In this document: piece by piece, positions 22,238 to 33,181 of the stretch
Layout: every line of letters starts with the position of its first letter
Position numbering within the stretch: the first letter of the stretch is position 1
From: Symsagittifera roscoffensis
Taxonomy: Eukaryota; Xenacoelomorpha; Acoela; Convolutidae
DNA: 64,000 nucleotides
Direction: 5' to 3'
Assembly: GCF_963678635.1 (NCBI RefSeq)
Contig: NC_087062.1
Location: forward strand, 59,352,129 to 59,416,128
Notes under the pieces: generated by a model
Database searches by the model: none
Told to the model about the DNA's origin: nothing
What the model saw: only the letters and a program-made list of their open reading frames with translations
Made by a program: the position numbers and the translations under genes

Positions 22238-22482
22238 CCTGTCGATCCCAGGTAGCTAGGTACTGGTCGAGATTTGGGCTTTGATTCTGGGCTTCGACGC
22301 CTTTTCATTATCCACTTCTGGATCCGCCGGTGCGTTGCTTAGCCTTGTGTTTCTATTCTCCCCAGTTCGCATTTCCGAATTCGTCACACTAACAAAGTCT
22401 CCTGACTGGCCTGATGTGTTTGTGTTTTGCTTATTTTCCTCGCTACACCAAATTGGTCCATGGTGCCAGTCCCTCTGTCGGT

Positions 22483-23109
22483 CTATGCTTCATTCTCCTG
22501 AGTCGAACTATTGTTGCTGACTCGAGATCCAAAGTCAACTTGCTCGTCATCGTCCTCTTCTTCTTCCTGGGATTCTCCTTCATCGCATGTACCCGCTCCC
22601 ATGGTAAATGGAAAGATGTTTCCGAAAGTTTTCTTCACTCTTTCTGAAAACGATGAGGACGTTGCCTGTTTCTCCGTCACGCCTGCCATCATGGTGTTGT
22701 CTGTGGGAGATCTTCTAGTTGCCACAATTTCAGTAGAGATGTCGGACAGTTCCTACATCTCCTCTCGGTCCAGTGTCCCGGTGGAAGTGGCAAAATCTTG
22801 GCCTTGTTCTACCGGAGTAGATTCACTCGCCAGCCTTCTGTTTCCTCTCCCCTTCGGTCTTTCTAATTGCTGGTTCTCATCCATGGCTTGGTCCGGATGG
22901 ACCTCCACTTCTAGCATTGCTTTTCGCTCTTCTGAGGACTTTTGACTCCTGGGCTCAACCATTCTGCCTCTAACGGTCTCCCCTTTGTCGGTCCGGTTTC
23001 CTGTGATCCTTTCCACAAAAGTGTCGTTCATTGCTTTTAACTGTTTCTTCGGTATAAATTTCCTTGAGCTATCACTTAGTTTAGGTATCCTTGACTTGTC
23101 TAAACTCAT
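22483..23109 (-). pseudogene. Start of the gag-pol polyprotein (hydrophilic N-terminus)
   Basis: 23,109-22,753 starts with a good ATG (MSLDKSRIPKLSD) after about 3 kb without a long gene-like frame, so I take it as the polyprotein start. 22,725-22,483 continues, with an acidic run of Glu/Asp. It is low-complexity and charged, and no domain is recognised. A stop at 22,750 separates the two. Confidence 0.55.
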
Positions 23110-26100
23110 TTTTGATGTATCATTTCTGACTGCTTATACACTTAATTCGATTGCTAGTGTCCTTTAGTCTGACTACTGATAAAAATAACACAACAAATAA
23201 ATTCCAAAAATTTCTATAAAATTGTGACCACGAATCCTTGTATGTTATCACAAAACAGCGTGTATAGAATCTATTCACAATAATCGATTATTAGTTATAA
23301 AATGTGAAGCTAGCACAGTATGATGATTTCAGTCTATTTAAAAGATAGTGTTCTCACTACCCAATCAAGCACAAATAATCTTGATTTAAAACCAAAAATA
23401 ACAAAAATAAGAATAACGTATGTGCTTTGCACTTGGTCCGTCGCAATATGATAGTCGAACTTGTTTCTAAAGAAAGAGCTTTCCCTGCTTGGTGCTGCAC
23501 CAAACAGACAAAACTTCAAGGCAGTAATTTTCTCAAGTGGGTGTCTATTGCACCCACCGAGTTCTGTGTTACCTATCTGCCTTCGGACTGCCCGAGCTAG
23601 ACCTACTAAAATCCTCAGTGCAATCATTTTTCTCAAAAAAAAATTTTGAATTTCAATCCAGACCAATGAGTTACACGCGCTTGTTCAATTTAGACTTTGT
23701 GTAGCGAATATCTGAGTTTAGACCTGTTTTGTTTTAGTTTGGTTTTTTTTTTTATAAAAGGCAAGTTACCAGTGCAGTCACTGGTTCCCAGCCTATCTCT
23801 TTATAACCTAATACCTTTCACTACTTTCTTTTCTGTTGTCTTCTTAAGTCTTGACAAAACAATAATCCGGATTGATAAAAATATGACCCCTCCGGATTGG
23901 CAAAATCAGGACCCCTCCGGATTGGCAAAATGGGATACCTCCGGATTGGCAAAAATAGGACCCCTCCGGATTGGCAAAATTGGTACCCCTCCGGGTTGGC
24001 AAAATATGACACCTCCGGATTGGCAAAAATAGGACCCCTCCGGATTGGAAAAATTGGGACCCTCCGGGTTGGCAAAATTAGACCCCTCCGGATTGGCACA
24101 ATTGGACCCCTCCGGATTGGCAAAATTGGGACCCCTCCAGATTGGCAAAATTAGACCTCTCCGGATTGGCAAAATTGGGAACCCTTCGGATTGGCAAAAT
24201 TGGGACCCCTCCGGGTTTGTATAAATAGCTTCTCGGAGACTGTCTAAATTTTCACCCGATACCATTCCGGATACTTTCTCCGATGCTATTCTGCTGTTTG
24301 AACTAACTAGGAAGGGTGTATCGCCTTCCTTAGACCCTTCCGGAATGAAGTTAAGCCTCTTATTTGACAATTCACCCTAACGGTGAAGGGTCTTTTTACT
24401 AGGCTAGTTTCGACTTGTCTATGGTTTTCGGGTCCCCTTAGCCTTCCGTTTTTGTCTAGAACAGCGTAAAATTGCCTTATTCAACCGGTAGGGGTGTAAG
24501 GGCTTTCCAAAAAATTTTTTATAAAAACGTATAGGGTCTACCTTCTCGAATTAGTAAATTTGTTTAAAACAATCTTAAAAAATTTTCACGCTTACTTTTT
24601 TGAATAATTGATGTTATTATGACTAAGCTCACCTAATTTTTGATCTAATGGTGCCAAGATCAACTAGATTTGTCCAGTATTTCCAAAGTTATTAACCAAA
24701 ACGTCTTTTTCTAAAATCAAAAAATTTTCTCTCTTATAACTTTTTTCCATTTAACTTTTTTCGCAATTCTGCTCTATTCGACCTAAAAATTATTGATCCG
24801 AGCTCAAAAGGCCTATACTCTTCTGGTTTAATGCAAAAATACCCGATCTAAATTGCTCTAGATGAAAAAATTTGCCAAAAACTATGCTATTTGGACCCCT
24901 CCGGATTGATGAATCCACTAACTCAAACGCATTAATTTCGATTACTCTGTAACCCGGGAGGTTATCGGCAAACGGGTTTTAAAATCTGTCGATTCACTAG
25001 TGGAAGTTGTTCGAACAACAATTTTTACTCTCCTAACTCAAAAATTTTTCTTATTTCATAGTGTTTCGTTTTTTCAAAAATCACTAAAATTCGGTTTTTG
25101 GTACCAAAATAGTTCCAACCATTTCTGAACTAAACTCAACCAGTTCTGGCTATTATACTAGTACAATTACACGGCAACTCACTAATTTAGCGCTTTTTTG
25201 CCGTTTCAAAAAATATAGATATCTCAAAAATCGCGATTTGTGGGGGGATCAAAATATTGCTATTTTGACCCTAAAAACCGGTCCGTTTATTGTGTTTTTC
25301 ACTGAAAAACGATATAGGAGTATTAATATAGGCTGTATAGGTAATAATACTAGTAATACTATACCCCTCCGGGTTTGTTCAATATCCGAATTATGGTGCT
25401 TAACTCGGCAGTTTGCAGTTCGGTGAAGGGTCACTACAGTGCAGCACTGTCGATCCCCCCACAGATTACTATCTTACTTTTTGTACCAAAAGGGATACAA
25501 AACTTGTTAACGATATCCAACAGTCGATTGTTGTTTTCGTTGAGCCCCCCGCTCCTTGAACTGCTTGCCGGATCAGTCTTCTTCACTAATCCCGAGACCC
25601 TTCCGGATTGAGCGCAAATTAGCATTAACGTGCTTAAATACTCAAGTAACCCTACAGTACAAGCACCACAAACGGGCCAAAAAATTGATCGTAACGATCC
25701 TGACTGATATAAATGCCTGTAACGATAATCTATCTAACAACAGCAAACGGGAGGGTCGGATCACATCTCGTCTGGGGTGATGATTTCTACAGATTTTATA
25801 CTTTTTTTTTTACTGTTTTTGGTTGTTTTTTTTTTTCGGTTTTTTCTATGTTTTTTGTTTTTCTTGGGTACTATAATACTTTCTGTTTAGTTTCTTGTAT
25901 ATCTTTAAGTGTTTTTGGTCACAGACCTCTCAGGGAACGAGGGGACGGCCAATCCCCCCACCCTTCCTGGAACGTGAATTTTCGGTCTTAACTAGGTTAA
26001 AAAGCTATTCACGGGAATCCGGAAGGCTTCTGCGTTCCGAACTACCCTTCCGGCCCGGCGGTTAGGGCCTATTAAGGGCGTTATTATGAGCATCCGCTCG

Positions 26101-26179
26101 GCGCAGAGTGCTCGTTAACGGTTCTGCCGGTCATGATGTTAAAAAAGAATAACACCCAGGAGCGCAATAAAAACATCTA
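23110..26179 (-). other. Long 5' leader of element A
   Basis: Three kilobases between the 5' LTR and the gag start with no recognisable gene. It contains the minisatellite at 23,882-24,230, scattered single cctccggatt-type words (24,895; 25,362; 25,602), a T-rich tract at 25,800-25,860 and a GC-rich patch at 25,920-26,060. I see no canonical TGG-starting primer binding site directly inside the 5' LTR; TGGGTGTTATTC begins about 22 nt in. Confidence 0.6.
23882..24230. repeat. 26-bp minisatellite in the leader
   Basis: About 14 tandem copies of a unit close to tccggattggcaaaattggg plus acccc, with one- or two-base variants (cgggttgg, aaaaatag). Because 26 is not a multiple of three, all three minus-strand frames are cycled, giving the peptide words NPEGS, CQSGG and PIRRGP in turn. 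No frame contains a stop, so open frames exist on both strands. Coding use is doubtful. Confidence 0.9.
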
Positions 26180-27078
26180 TGTAACATTCGCCCGGAAGTA
26201 CAAATCGACGGAAATAAAGCTAAGCTATAAAACGACTGGCCAGAGTCTAAACAAAGCTCTACATGCTTATCACCATCTCTATCAAAGCCAGTTCTTTCGG
26301 TGGTCTTTCTAACATCGGGTCGACAAAAAACGTTTTTGCTTTCGGCTTCGGTCAAAACACTCAAATTAACTTGATTATATGCAAGAATAGTGAGCTCATG
26401 GCTGGGTCTCAGTATCCCCAGACCACGAGGTCACTCCTAAAAACAGGGTTACTACTACTTATTATATTACTATTGTTTTTGTTCAGATAAAAATCATCAT
26501 CTCCATCGAAGATGGATCAACCCTTTCCCTCAACTCCTAGCTTCTCATTATCAGAAAATGAATCTAGATGTTAATCAAATTCAATTTAGGACATACTCAG
26601 GAATCTAAAAGCTGGTATAAAACAGTTTAAGTTCAAGTCTCAAGAGCCCTCCCGATTCTTGAATCCGGGAAAATAACGTCCTTATTTTCTTTCCGGAAGG
26701 CTGGACTCACTGTTCCAACACAATTCACCGTTGGCGTGAATGGCTCTGTAACAATTGTAGCGACACAATCGTTACAACTCGGAGCGGTCCCAGATAATTT
26801 CCAGTTGTATTTTTCTGTTTCTTGTCGTTGTTTCTGTCGCAACTATGGTTGTTGTTTTTCTTTTCTGATTTTTATCCAGAATGGCCGTTTCAACATTTCT
26901 GAGAAATATGACGTCATCATTCGAAATTTAAAAAAATTCATAATATCAGAATTTCCTGGCCTTCAAATTTTGTCTAATCATTCTAATAACGTCGCTAATC
27001 TACTAAACCTGCCAATTATCAATGTCAGCGGCCACCAACTTTAAATTGCGCTTTTGTCCATTCTGGTCGAATGTCATA
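26180..27078 (-). repeat. 5' LTR of element A
   Basis: An 899-bp partner of 817-1,705. Its outer edge reads TATGACATTCG on the minus strand, where the other copy has TGTGACAATCG. Family B resumes at the next base. It should carry the promoter for gag-pol; I cannot place a TATA box with confidence. Confidence 0.88.
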
Positions 27079-28620
27079 ATTAAAGGAGCTGGGGAGTCCA
27101 GGTGCGATTGCGAAGCGGCTAAAACACCACACGGACCTGTCCAGACTAAGGATGACGATACTAGCGCAGTTACCGGGGTGGAGAAACCTCTAGATCCTAA
27201 GGCTGTGGGCTTCCTGACACTGCTTATGCGGGATCAGAATCGTCGAAAGATGCAAGATACATAGAAGATTTTAGAGCGTCCAGGTTGGCTAAGGCACTGG
27301 CTGCTTATGATAAGTCGGATCCATGAGCCGCTCGAAGGATAATCGTCGCGGGTTCGGACTTCGCGGGAAAATCGGAGAAGTTGTTCTGATTGAAAACTCT
27401 TTTTTATATGTTGCCGGGGGCCGAAATAAACCAGATATTGACTCTGGTGGTAGCAATTAAGTCGGAGACACCATGCGAGCCGGAGCTGCTACTGTTTGCG
27501 AGGATGAATGACCACCTGCACGCAGCGGGACTTCTACGGCCCTTGAGAAGCAGGGAACCCGCGCCGAAGAAGATCTGGGAGCCAGTACAAAGTTGGCTTG
27601 CCGGCTCGAGTTGATAGAAAGTCTAGAGCTCAAGCGGTTGTCTCATGAATGCCTAATTGGTCATGATTGATTAGACTGGATGAAAGCGCATGAAGCGCAT
27701 TTTTCTCGAGAGAGGACCTCGAAAACGGCGGACCTGACATATGTCCCGAGAAGGTTGATGTTTGGCACGATAAACTAAAGACCATTAAAGAAGCTGGGAG
27801 TCCAGGTGCGATTGTGGAGCCACTAAAACACAACACAGACCTGGCCGTAGTTAGGATGACGATACCAGCGCAGTTACCGGATTGGAGAAACTCTAGATCC
27901 CAAGGCTATGGACTTCCTGTCACTGCTTATGCGGGTTCAGAATCGTCGAAAGATGCAAGATTCGTAGAGGAACTTAGAGCGTCCAGGTTGGCTATTGCAC
28001 TGAATGATAATCATTGCGAGTTCGGACTTCGCGGGAAAGTCAGAGAAGTTGTTCTGATTGAAAACTTTTTGTTTATATGTTGCCGGGGGCCCAACTGACC
28101 CAGATGTTGACTCTGGTGGTAGCAATTAAGTCGGAGACGCCATGCGAGCCGGAGCTGCTACTGTTTGCGAGGATGAATGACCACCTGCACGCAGCAGGAC
28201 TTCTATAGCCCCTGAGAAGCAGGGAACCCGCGCCGAAGAAGATCTGGGAGCCAGTACAAACGTTTTTCTCCGCGATGAACGAAATACAGGAGTTGGTGGC
28301 GGTAAGACAGGGATAAAAAACAAAAGTGGTATTCACGTCGTCGCTAGTGTACGCGAGTATGCCACCTGCCCTTCAACTCGTCTACGCAGTGCTGATCCTA
28401 ATAGCGGAAGGCAGTGGATTGCGTATGCTGATAGCTGGCACTAATCGGAAATCGGAACCAAAGGGCTGAGACTCCTGAGGTCGTAAGTGGCGGCAAGCTG
28501 CGCGGATATACCTCATGCTCTGATAAGCTTTTACGAGCTCGCGGATGTCTTGATAGCTATTGATGAAGTATTGTGCTTGAAGATCCCGTATCTGGCGAAG
28601 CAACTGAAATTCAATTAGAG
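27079..28620 (+). pseudogene. Family B acc3 remnants, two tandem partial copies
   Basis: 27,079-27,592 is the right half of the target split by element A. It keeps AAYDKSDP and RRIIVAGSDF, matching AAYDKAEM and KIMIVASSDF of acc3 in element A. At 27,593 the sequence restarts with the acc2 tail (ttggcttgccggctcgag), and 27,784-28,620 is a second copy of acc3 (ARMNDHLHAAGLL, PPALQLVYAVL). Both are broken by stops and frameshifts. Long reverse-strand open frames here are shadows. Confidence 0.7.
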
Positions 28621-28679
28621 ATCAACGATGACTTCTAGGTGCTCAACCACTTGAACCCGAAGTTGTGTTTCCGGAACAT

Positions 28680-29220
28680 GTAACTCACAATCATGGTATC
28701 CAAGCGACCTGTACATGACAAGAAAAATGCGGTGTACGCAGTGAAGAAGCTAAAGTTGATGATAATTCGCCTCACTCAAGAGAGGGGATGATAATTCGCC
28801 TCGCTCAAAAGAGAGGATAATTCGCCTAGATTCGAAACTGTGGGTGAAAAATTGAAAAATACAGCGCCTCTCTTGATAAAGCAAGTGTGAGAATTCATGC
28901 AGAACCAGCTCGAGCAAGCAGAGAAAAAAGAATTGACAGGGGGAACGTTCGTCTCCTCGGCGAATGACATGACCATCCACAAGTTCTGGAAAGATCACGT
29001 CAATGGATAGTTTAAACCGAAGAAAGCGCATGAGTTCTTCGGATTATTGGTTCCTTGCTGGGAGAAAATGTATATGGATTTGTTGTTCTCGGCAGGGAAT
29101 ACCAATTTTGAAACCTTCATCAAGGACCACTTGACCATGTCGATCAACTTGTTACTGGCTGGTATTCACTAGAAGCTTGTTCATTGTGAGGCCAGCCTTC
29201 ATTTTCAGTAGGGGTGTGGA
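28680..29220 (+). pseudogene. Family B acc4 N-terminal remnant
   Basis: Starts MVSKRPVHDKKNAVYAVKK and runs, with stops, through EFMQNQLEQAEKKE and KFWKDHVNG to MSINLLLA, aligning with EAFWTQNVRG and ELLALF of acc4 in element A. A local duplication (gatgataattcgcctc, at 28,757 and 28,788) and nonsense codons show it is dead. Confidence 0.6.
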
Positions 29221-29660
29221 GACCCTAAGGATTGACGGATACTTGACTCTGAGGCTCCTGACGCATGAGAATCTGGCGGTATTTCATCGTCTGATAAAGT
29301 ATGTGGACCTGATGGCCATGCCTAAAGTCCACGCCAGACTTAAAACCTAATCCTACAAGGAATTTAAACTTTCTTGAGAAGCAATCAAGGTAGATCTTAG
29401 AATACGGACTTTGACGGAGGCTTTCGACTTGATAAGGAAAATAAAGGGTGTTATTTTTGAGCGCGATAGGCTGCCAGCAACTCTCCCGGAATTTCCTATT
29501 GTGAGCAGTTGAACTTCTGAATGAACAGTCTCTTGCTGGTGCCGTCTGTGCAGGCCAGAAAGAGGCAGAGCGACAACAAAGAAAGTTCACGCTTGGCTGG
29601 GATCCCTTTTTATCGGGTACTCCGCGGCTGCGTGTTTTCACTCTAATTGAAGCCGTGGAA
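29221..29660 (+). pseudogene. Family B acc4 C-terminal remnant
   Basis: Heavily mutated counterpart of 47,620-48,469 and of acc4 in element A. LPATLPEFPIV and SLLLVPSVQARK are readable in different frames. It leads directly into the tandem array at 29,661. Confidence 0.5.
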
Positions 29661-32600
29661 GAAATGGACACGGGAACGAACCCAACAAGAGGTTGGGACC
29701 TGCAGTCCTGGCGCCGCACGAGAACTATTACAGGACCTGAGTGAGGAAGAATGAGTGAGGAAAGAATCATGATCAACTCCGATGATGAAGAAAAATTTTC
29801 AAGGCAGATCACGGTATCGAGCGCGCGTGCGCCTAGTAACTCGAAGGCAAGTGGGACAAATTAGGCCAGGTACTCCGGGTGGACTCTTGAGTCTTCAATA
29901 GGGAAAAGTAACTGATGCTTGAGCTAGAACTCAGATAAAATCGGAGTGAACAAAAAGAAGATTTTAACCTGCAAACTATTGTTATCTTATATACTATATC
30001 TATTTGAATATCAAAATTTTGGAAGACAAGATTCTGACTGGTGTGATCAAAAGAAATTTTAAACAGCTTTTAAAACTAACAACCAAAGTGCAGTTGGATT
30101 AAGAATTTTTTTGCGGTTAGCTATAAAGTGACAATTTTACATGGCTGTGATTTTTGGGAATGTAGGTTCTGTTAGCTGCAAATTTCTGCAACTGACCACT
30201 GGCACTGTATCTGGAGATGCACTCAAGATTGTGGAGGCTCACAAACATGACAACAGCGCGCAATGAAGACATCGATCTTGAGTCTGGGGACTATGTGCCA
30301 GTCGGTCATATCCTGAAGTTTATTCTTGATTTTGGGTTGAAATGCTTTTTTGAAAAATTTGAACTGACCATGTAACGCTGATGCTTATCGCTATAACTGA
30401 AATGAAAAAGCAGAAAAAGATCAGAAGAACCGAATAATAATTGCGGGAAAATTAACGGAAATTTGTTCTTGAATCAAATTGTTATTCGCATTTTGTCCAA
30501 TAAAATTCCATTCGAGAATTGAGAAATGGACACGGGAACGAACCCAACAAGAGGTTGGGACCTACAGTCCTGGCGCCACACGAGAACTATTGCAGGACCT
30601 GAGTGAGGAAGAATGAGTGAGGAAAGAATCATGATCAACTCCGATGATGAAGAAAAATTTTCAAGGCAGATCACGGTATCGAGCGCGTGTGCGCCTAGTA
30701 ACTCGAAGGCAAGTGGGACAAATTAGGCCAGGTACTCGGGGTGGATTCTTGAGTCTTGAATAGGGAAAAGTAACTGGGGCTTGAGCTAGAACTCAAATAA
30801 AATCGGAGTGAACAAAAAGAATATTTTAACCTGCAAACTATTGTTATCTTATATACTATATCTATTTAAATATCAAAATTTTGGATGACAAGATTCTGAC
30901 TGGTGTGATCAAAAGAAATTTTAAACAGCTTTTAAAACTAAAATCCAAAGTGCAGTTGGATTAAGAATTTTTTTGCGGTTCAGCTATAGAGTGACAATTT
31001 TACATGGCTGTGATTTTTGGGAATGTAGGTTCTGTTAGCTGCAAATTTCTGCAACTGACCACTGGCACTGTAACTGGAGATGCACTCAAGATTGTGGAGG
31101 CTCACAAACATGACAATAACGCGCGATGAAGACATCGATCTTGAGTCTGGGGAGTATGTGCCAGTCGGTCATATCCTGAAGTTTATTCTTGATTTTGGGT
31201 TGAAATGCTTTTTTGAAAAATTCGAACTGACCATGTAACGCTGATGCTTATCGCAATAACTGAAATGAAAAAGCAGAAAAAGATCAGAAGAACCGAATAA
31301 TAATTGCGGGAATATTGACGGAAATTTTTTCTTGAGTCCAATTGTTATTCGCATTTTGTCCAAAAAAATTCCATTCGAGAATTGAGAAATGGACACGGGA
31401 ACGAACCCAACAAGAGGTTGGGACCTACAGTCCTGGCGCCACACGAGAACTATTACAGGACCTGAGTGAGGAAGAATGAGTGAGGAAAGAATCATGATCA
31501 ACTCTGATGATGAAGAAAAACTGTCAAGGCATATCACGGTATGGAGCGCGTGTGGGCCTAGTAACTCGAGTGGGACGAATTAGACCAGGTACTCGGGGTG
31601 GATTCTTGAGTCTTGAGTGGGGAAAAGTAACTGGGGCTTGAGCTAGAACTCAAATAAAATCGGAGTGAACAAAAAGAATATTTTAACCTGCAAACTATTG
31701 TTATCTTATATACTATATCTATTTAAATATCAAAATTTTGGATGACAAGATTCTGACATGTGTGATCAAAAGAAATTTTAAACAGCTTTAAAACTAAAAT
31801 CCAAAGTGCAGTTGGATTAAGAATTTTTTTGCGGTTCAGCTATAGAGTGACGATTTTACATGGCTGTGATTTTTGGGAATGTAGATTCTGTTAGCTGCAA
31901 ATTTCTGCAACTGACCACTGGCACTGTATCTGGAGATGCACTCAAGATTGTGCAGGCTCACAAACATGACAACAACGCGCGATGAAGACATCGATCTTGA
32001 GTCTGGGGAGTATGTGCCAGTCGGTCATATCCCGAAGTTTGTTCTTAATTTTGGGTTGAAATGTTTTTTTGAAAAATTCGAACTTACCATGTAACGCTGA
32101 TGCTTATCGCAATACCTGAAATGAAAAAGCAGAAAAAGATCAGAAGAACCGAATCATAATTGCGGGAAAATTGACGGAAATTTGTTCTTGAGTCAAATTG
32201 TTATTCGCATTTTGTCCAATAAAATTCCATTCGAGAATTGAGAAATGGACACGGGAACGAACTCAGTTAGAGGTTGGGACCTACAGTCCTAGCGCCACAC
32301 GAGAACTATTACAGGACCTGAGTGAGGAAGAATGAGTGAGAAAAGAATCATGATCAATTCCGATGATGAAGAAAATTTTTCAAGGCAGATCACGGTATCG
32401 AGCGCGTGTGCGCCTAGTAACTCGAAGGCAAGTGGGACAAATTAGGCCAGGTACTCGGGGTGGATTCTTGATTCTTGAATAGGGAAAAGTAACTGATGCT
32501 TGAGCTAGAACTCAAATAAAATCGGAGTGAACAAAAAGAAGATTCTAACCTGCAAATTATTGTTATCTTATATACTATATCTATTTAAATATCAAAATTT

Positions 32601-33098
32601 TGGATGACAAGATTCTGACTGGTTTGATCAAAAGAAATTTTAAACAGATTTTAAAACTAAAATCCAAAGTGCAGTTGGATTAAGTATTTTTTTGCGGTTC
32701 AGCTATAGAGTGACGATTTTACATGGCTGTGATTTTTGGGAATGTAGGTTCTGTTAGCTGCAAATTTCTGCAACTGACCACTGGCACTGTATCTGGAGAT
32801 GCACTCAAGATTTTGGAGGCTCACAAACATGACAATAACGCGCGATGAAGACATCGATCTTGAGTCTGGGGAGTATGTGCCAGTCGGTCATATCCTGAAG
32901 TTTATTCTTGATTTTGGGCTGAAATGCTTTTTTGAAAAATTCGAATTGACCATGTAACGCTGATGTTTATTGCAATAACTGAAATGAAAAAGCAGAAAAA
33001 GATCAGAAGAACCGAATAATAATTGCGGGAAAATTTACGGAAATTTGTTCTTGAGTCAAATTGTTATTCGCATTTTGTCCAATAAAATTCCATTCGAG
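29661..33098 (+). repeat. Four-unit 0.86-kb tandem array
   Basis: Units start with gaaatggacacgggaacgaa at 29,661, 30,523, 31,386 and 32,242, giving periods of 862, 863 and 856 bp. Each unit holds the acidic end of the last family B ORF (blocks TGTNPTRGWDLQ and MINSDDEE), the 3' UTR, the purine tract ctggggagta and the first 220 bp or so of the LTR, ending at ttcgag. The last unit runs on through the LTR. A single copy of the same segment is at 48,470-49,291. Confidence 0.92.
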
Positions 33099-33181
33099 CA
33101 GAGCTGTCTTGTTCGTGGTAGAGAAAGCCGAGAACTACTGCGAGATAGTTTTTACTGGAGCAAGGCGAACCTTGATTGAGC
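32876..33181 (+). repeat. Truncated family B LTR
   Basis: Starts TGTGCCAGTCGG after ggggagta, like the LTRs at 36,884 and 42,026. It breaks at 33,181 after ccttgattgagc, where about 500 bp present at 49,374-49,873 are missing, and then joins the internal leader (taaccgcacaactg). Confidence 0.75.

Larger units (their letters stand above)
817..27078 (-). mobile_element. Element A: 26.3-kb LTR retrotransposon (Ty3/Gypsy type) with an accessory gene block
   Basis: Long direct repeats at 817-1,705 and 26,180-27,078 share the termini TGTAACATTCGCC and TGTCA(C/T)A, so in the minus orientation the LTR reads TG...CA. All coding content between them (gag, PR, RT, RNase H, IN, then accessory ORFs) is on the minus strand. 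A purine tract, GGGGAGTA, lies directly before the 3' LTR on that strand. Both outer flanks are family B sequence that is continuous in other copies, split at ...cgaccatt / attaaagg, which shows a true insertion. Only ATT is visibly shared as target duplication. At 26.3 kb it is far larger than a typical 5-10 kb Gypsy element; plant Ogre and planarian Burro elements are known precedents for such size. Many frameshifts and stops suggest it is no longer autonomous. Confidence 0.88.

Noticed and set aside
23882-24230. CRISPR-like array
   Set aside because: Units are contiguous with no unique spacers, and the context is a eukaryotic retroelement.
23897-24370. Repeat proteins read from the minisatellite on both strands
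   Set aside because: A 26-bp period without stops opens every frame. The peptide repeat is a by-product, and no start or upstream signal supports it.
27022-27264. Open frame across the LTR/family B junction
   Set aside because: It starts in the LTR of element A and ends in acc3 of family B, so it is an accidental fusion.
29225-29812. Reverse-strand open frame of 195 codons
   Set aside because: It is antisense to the acc4 remnant and the array, and its repeats follow the plus-strand units. No motif of its own.
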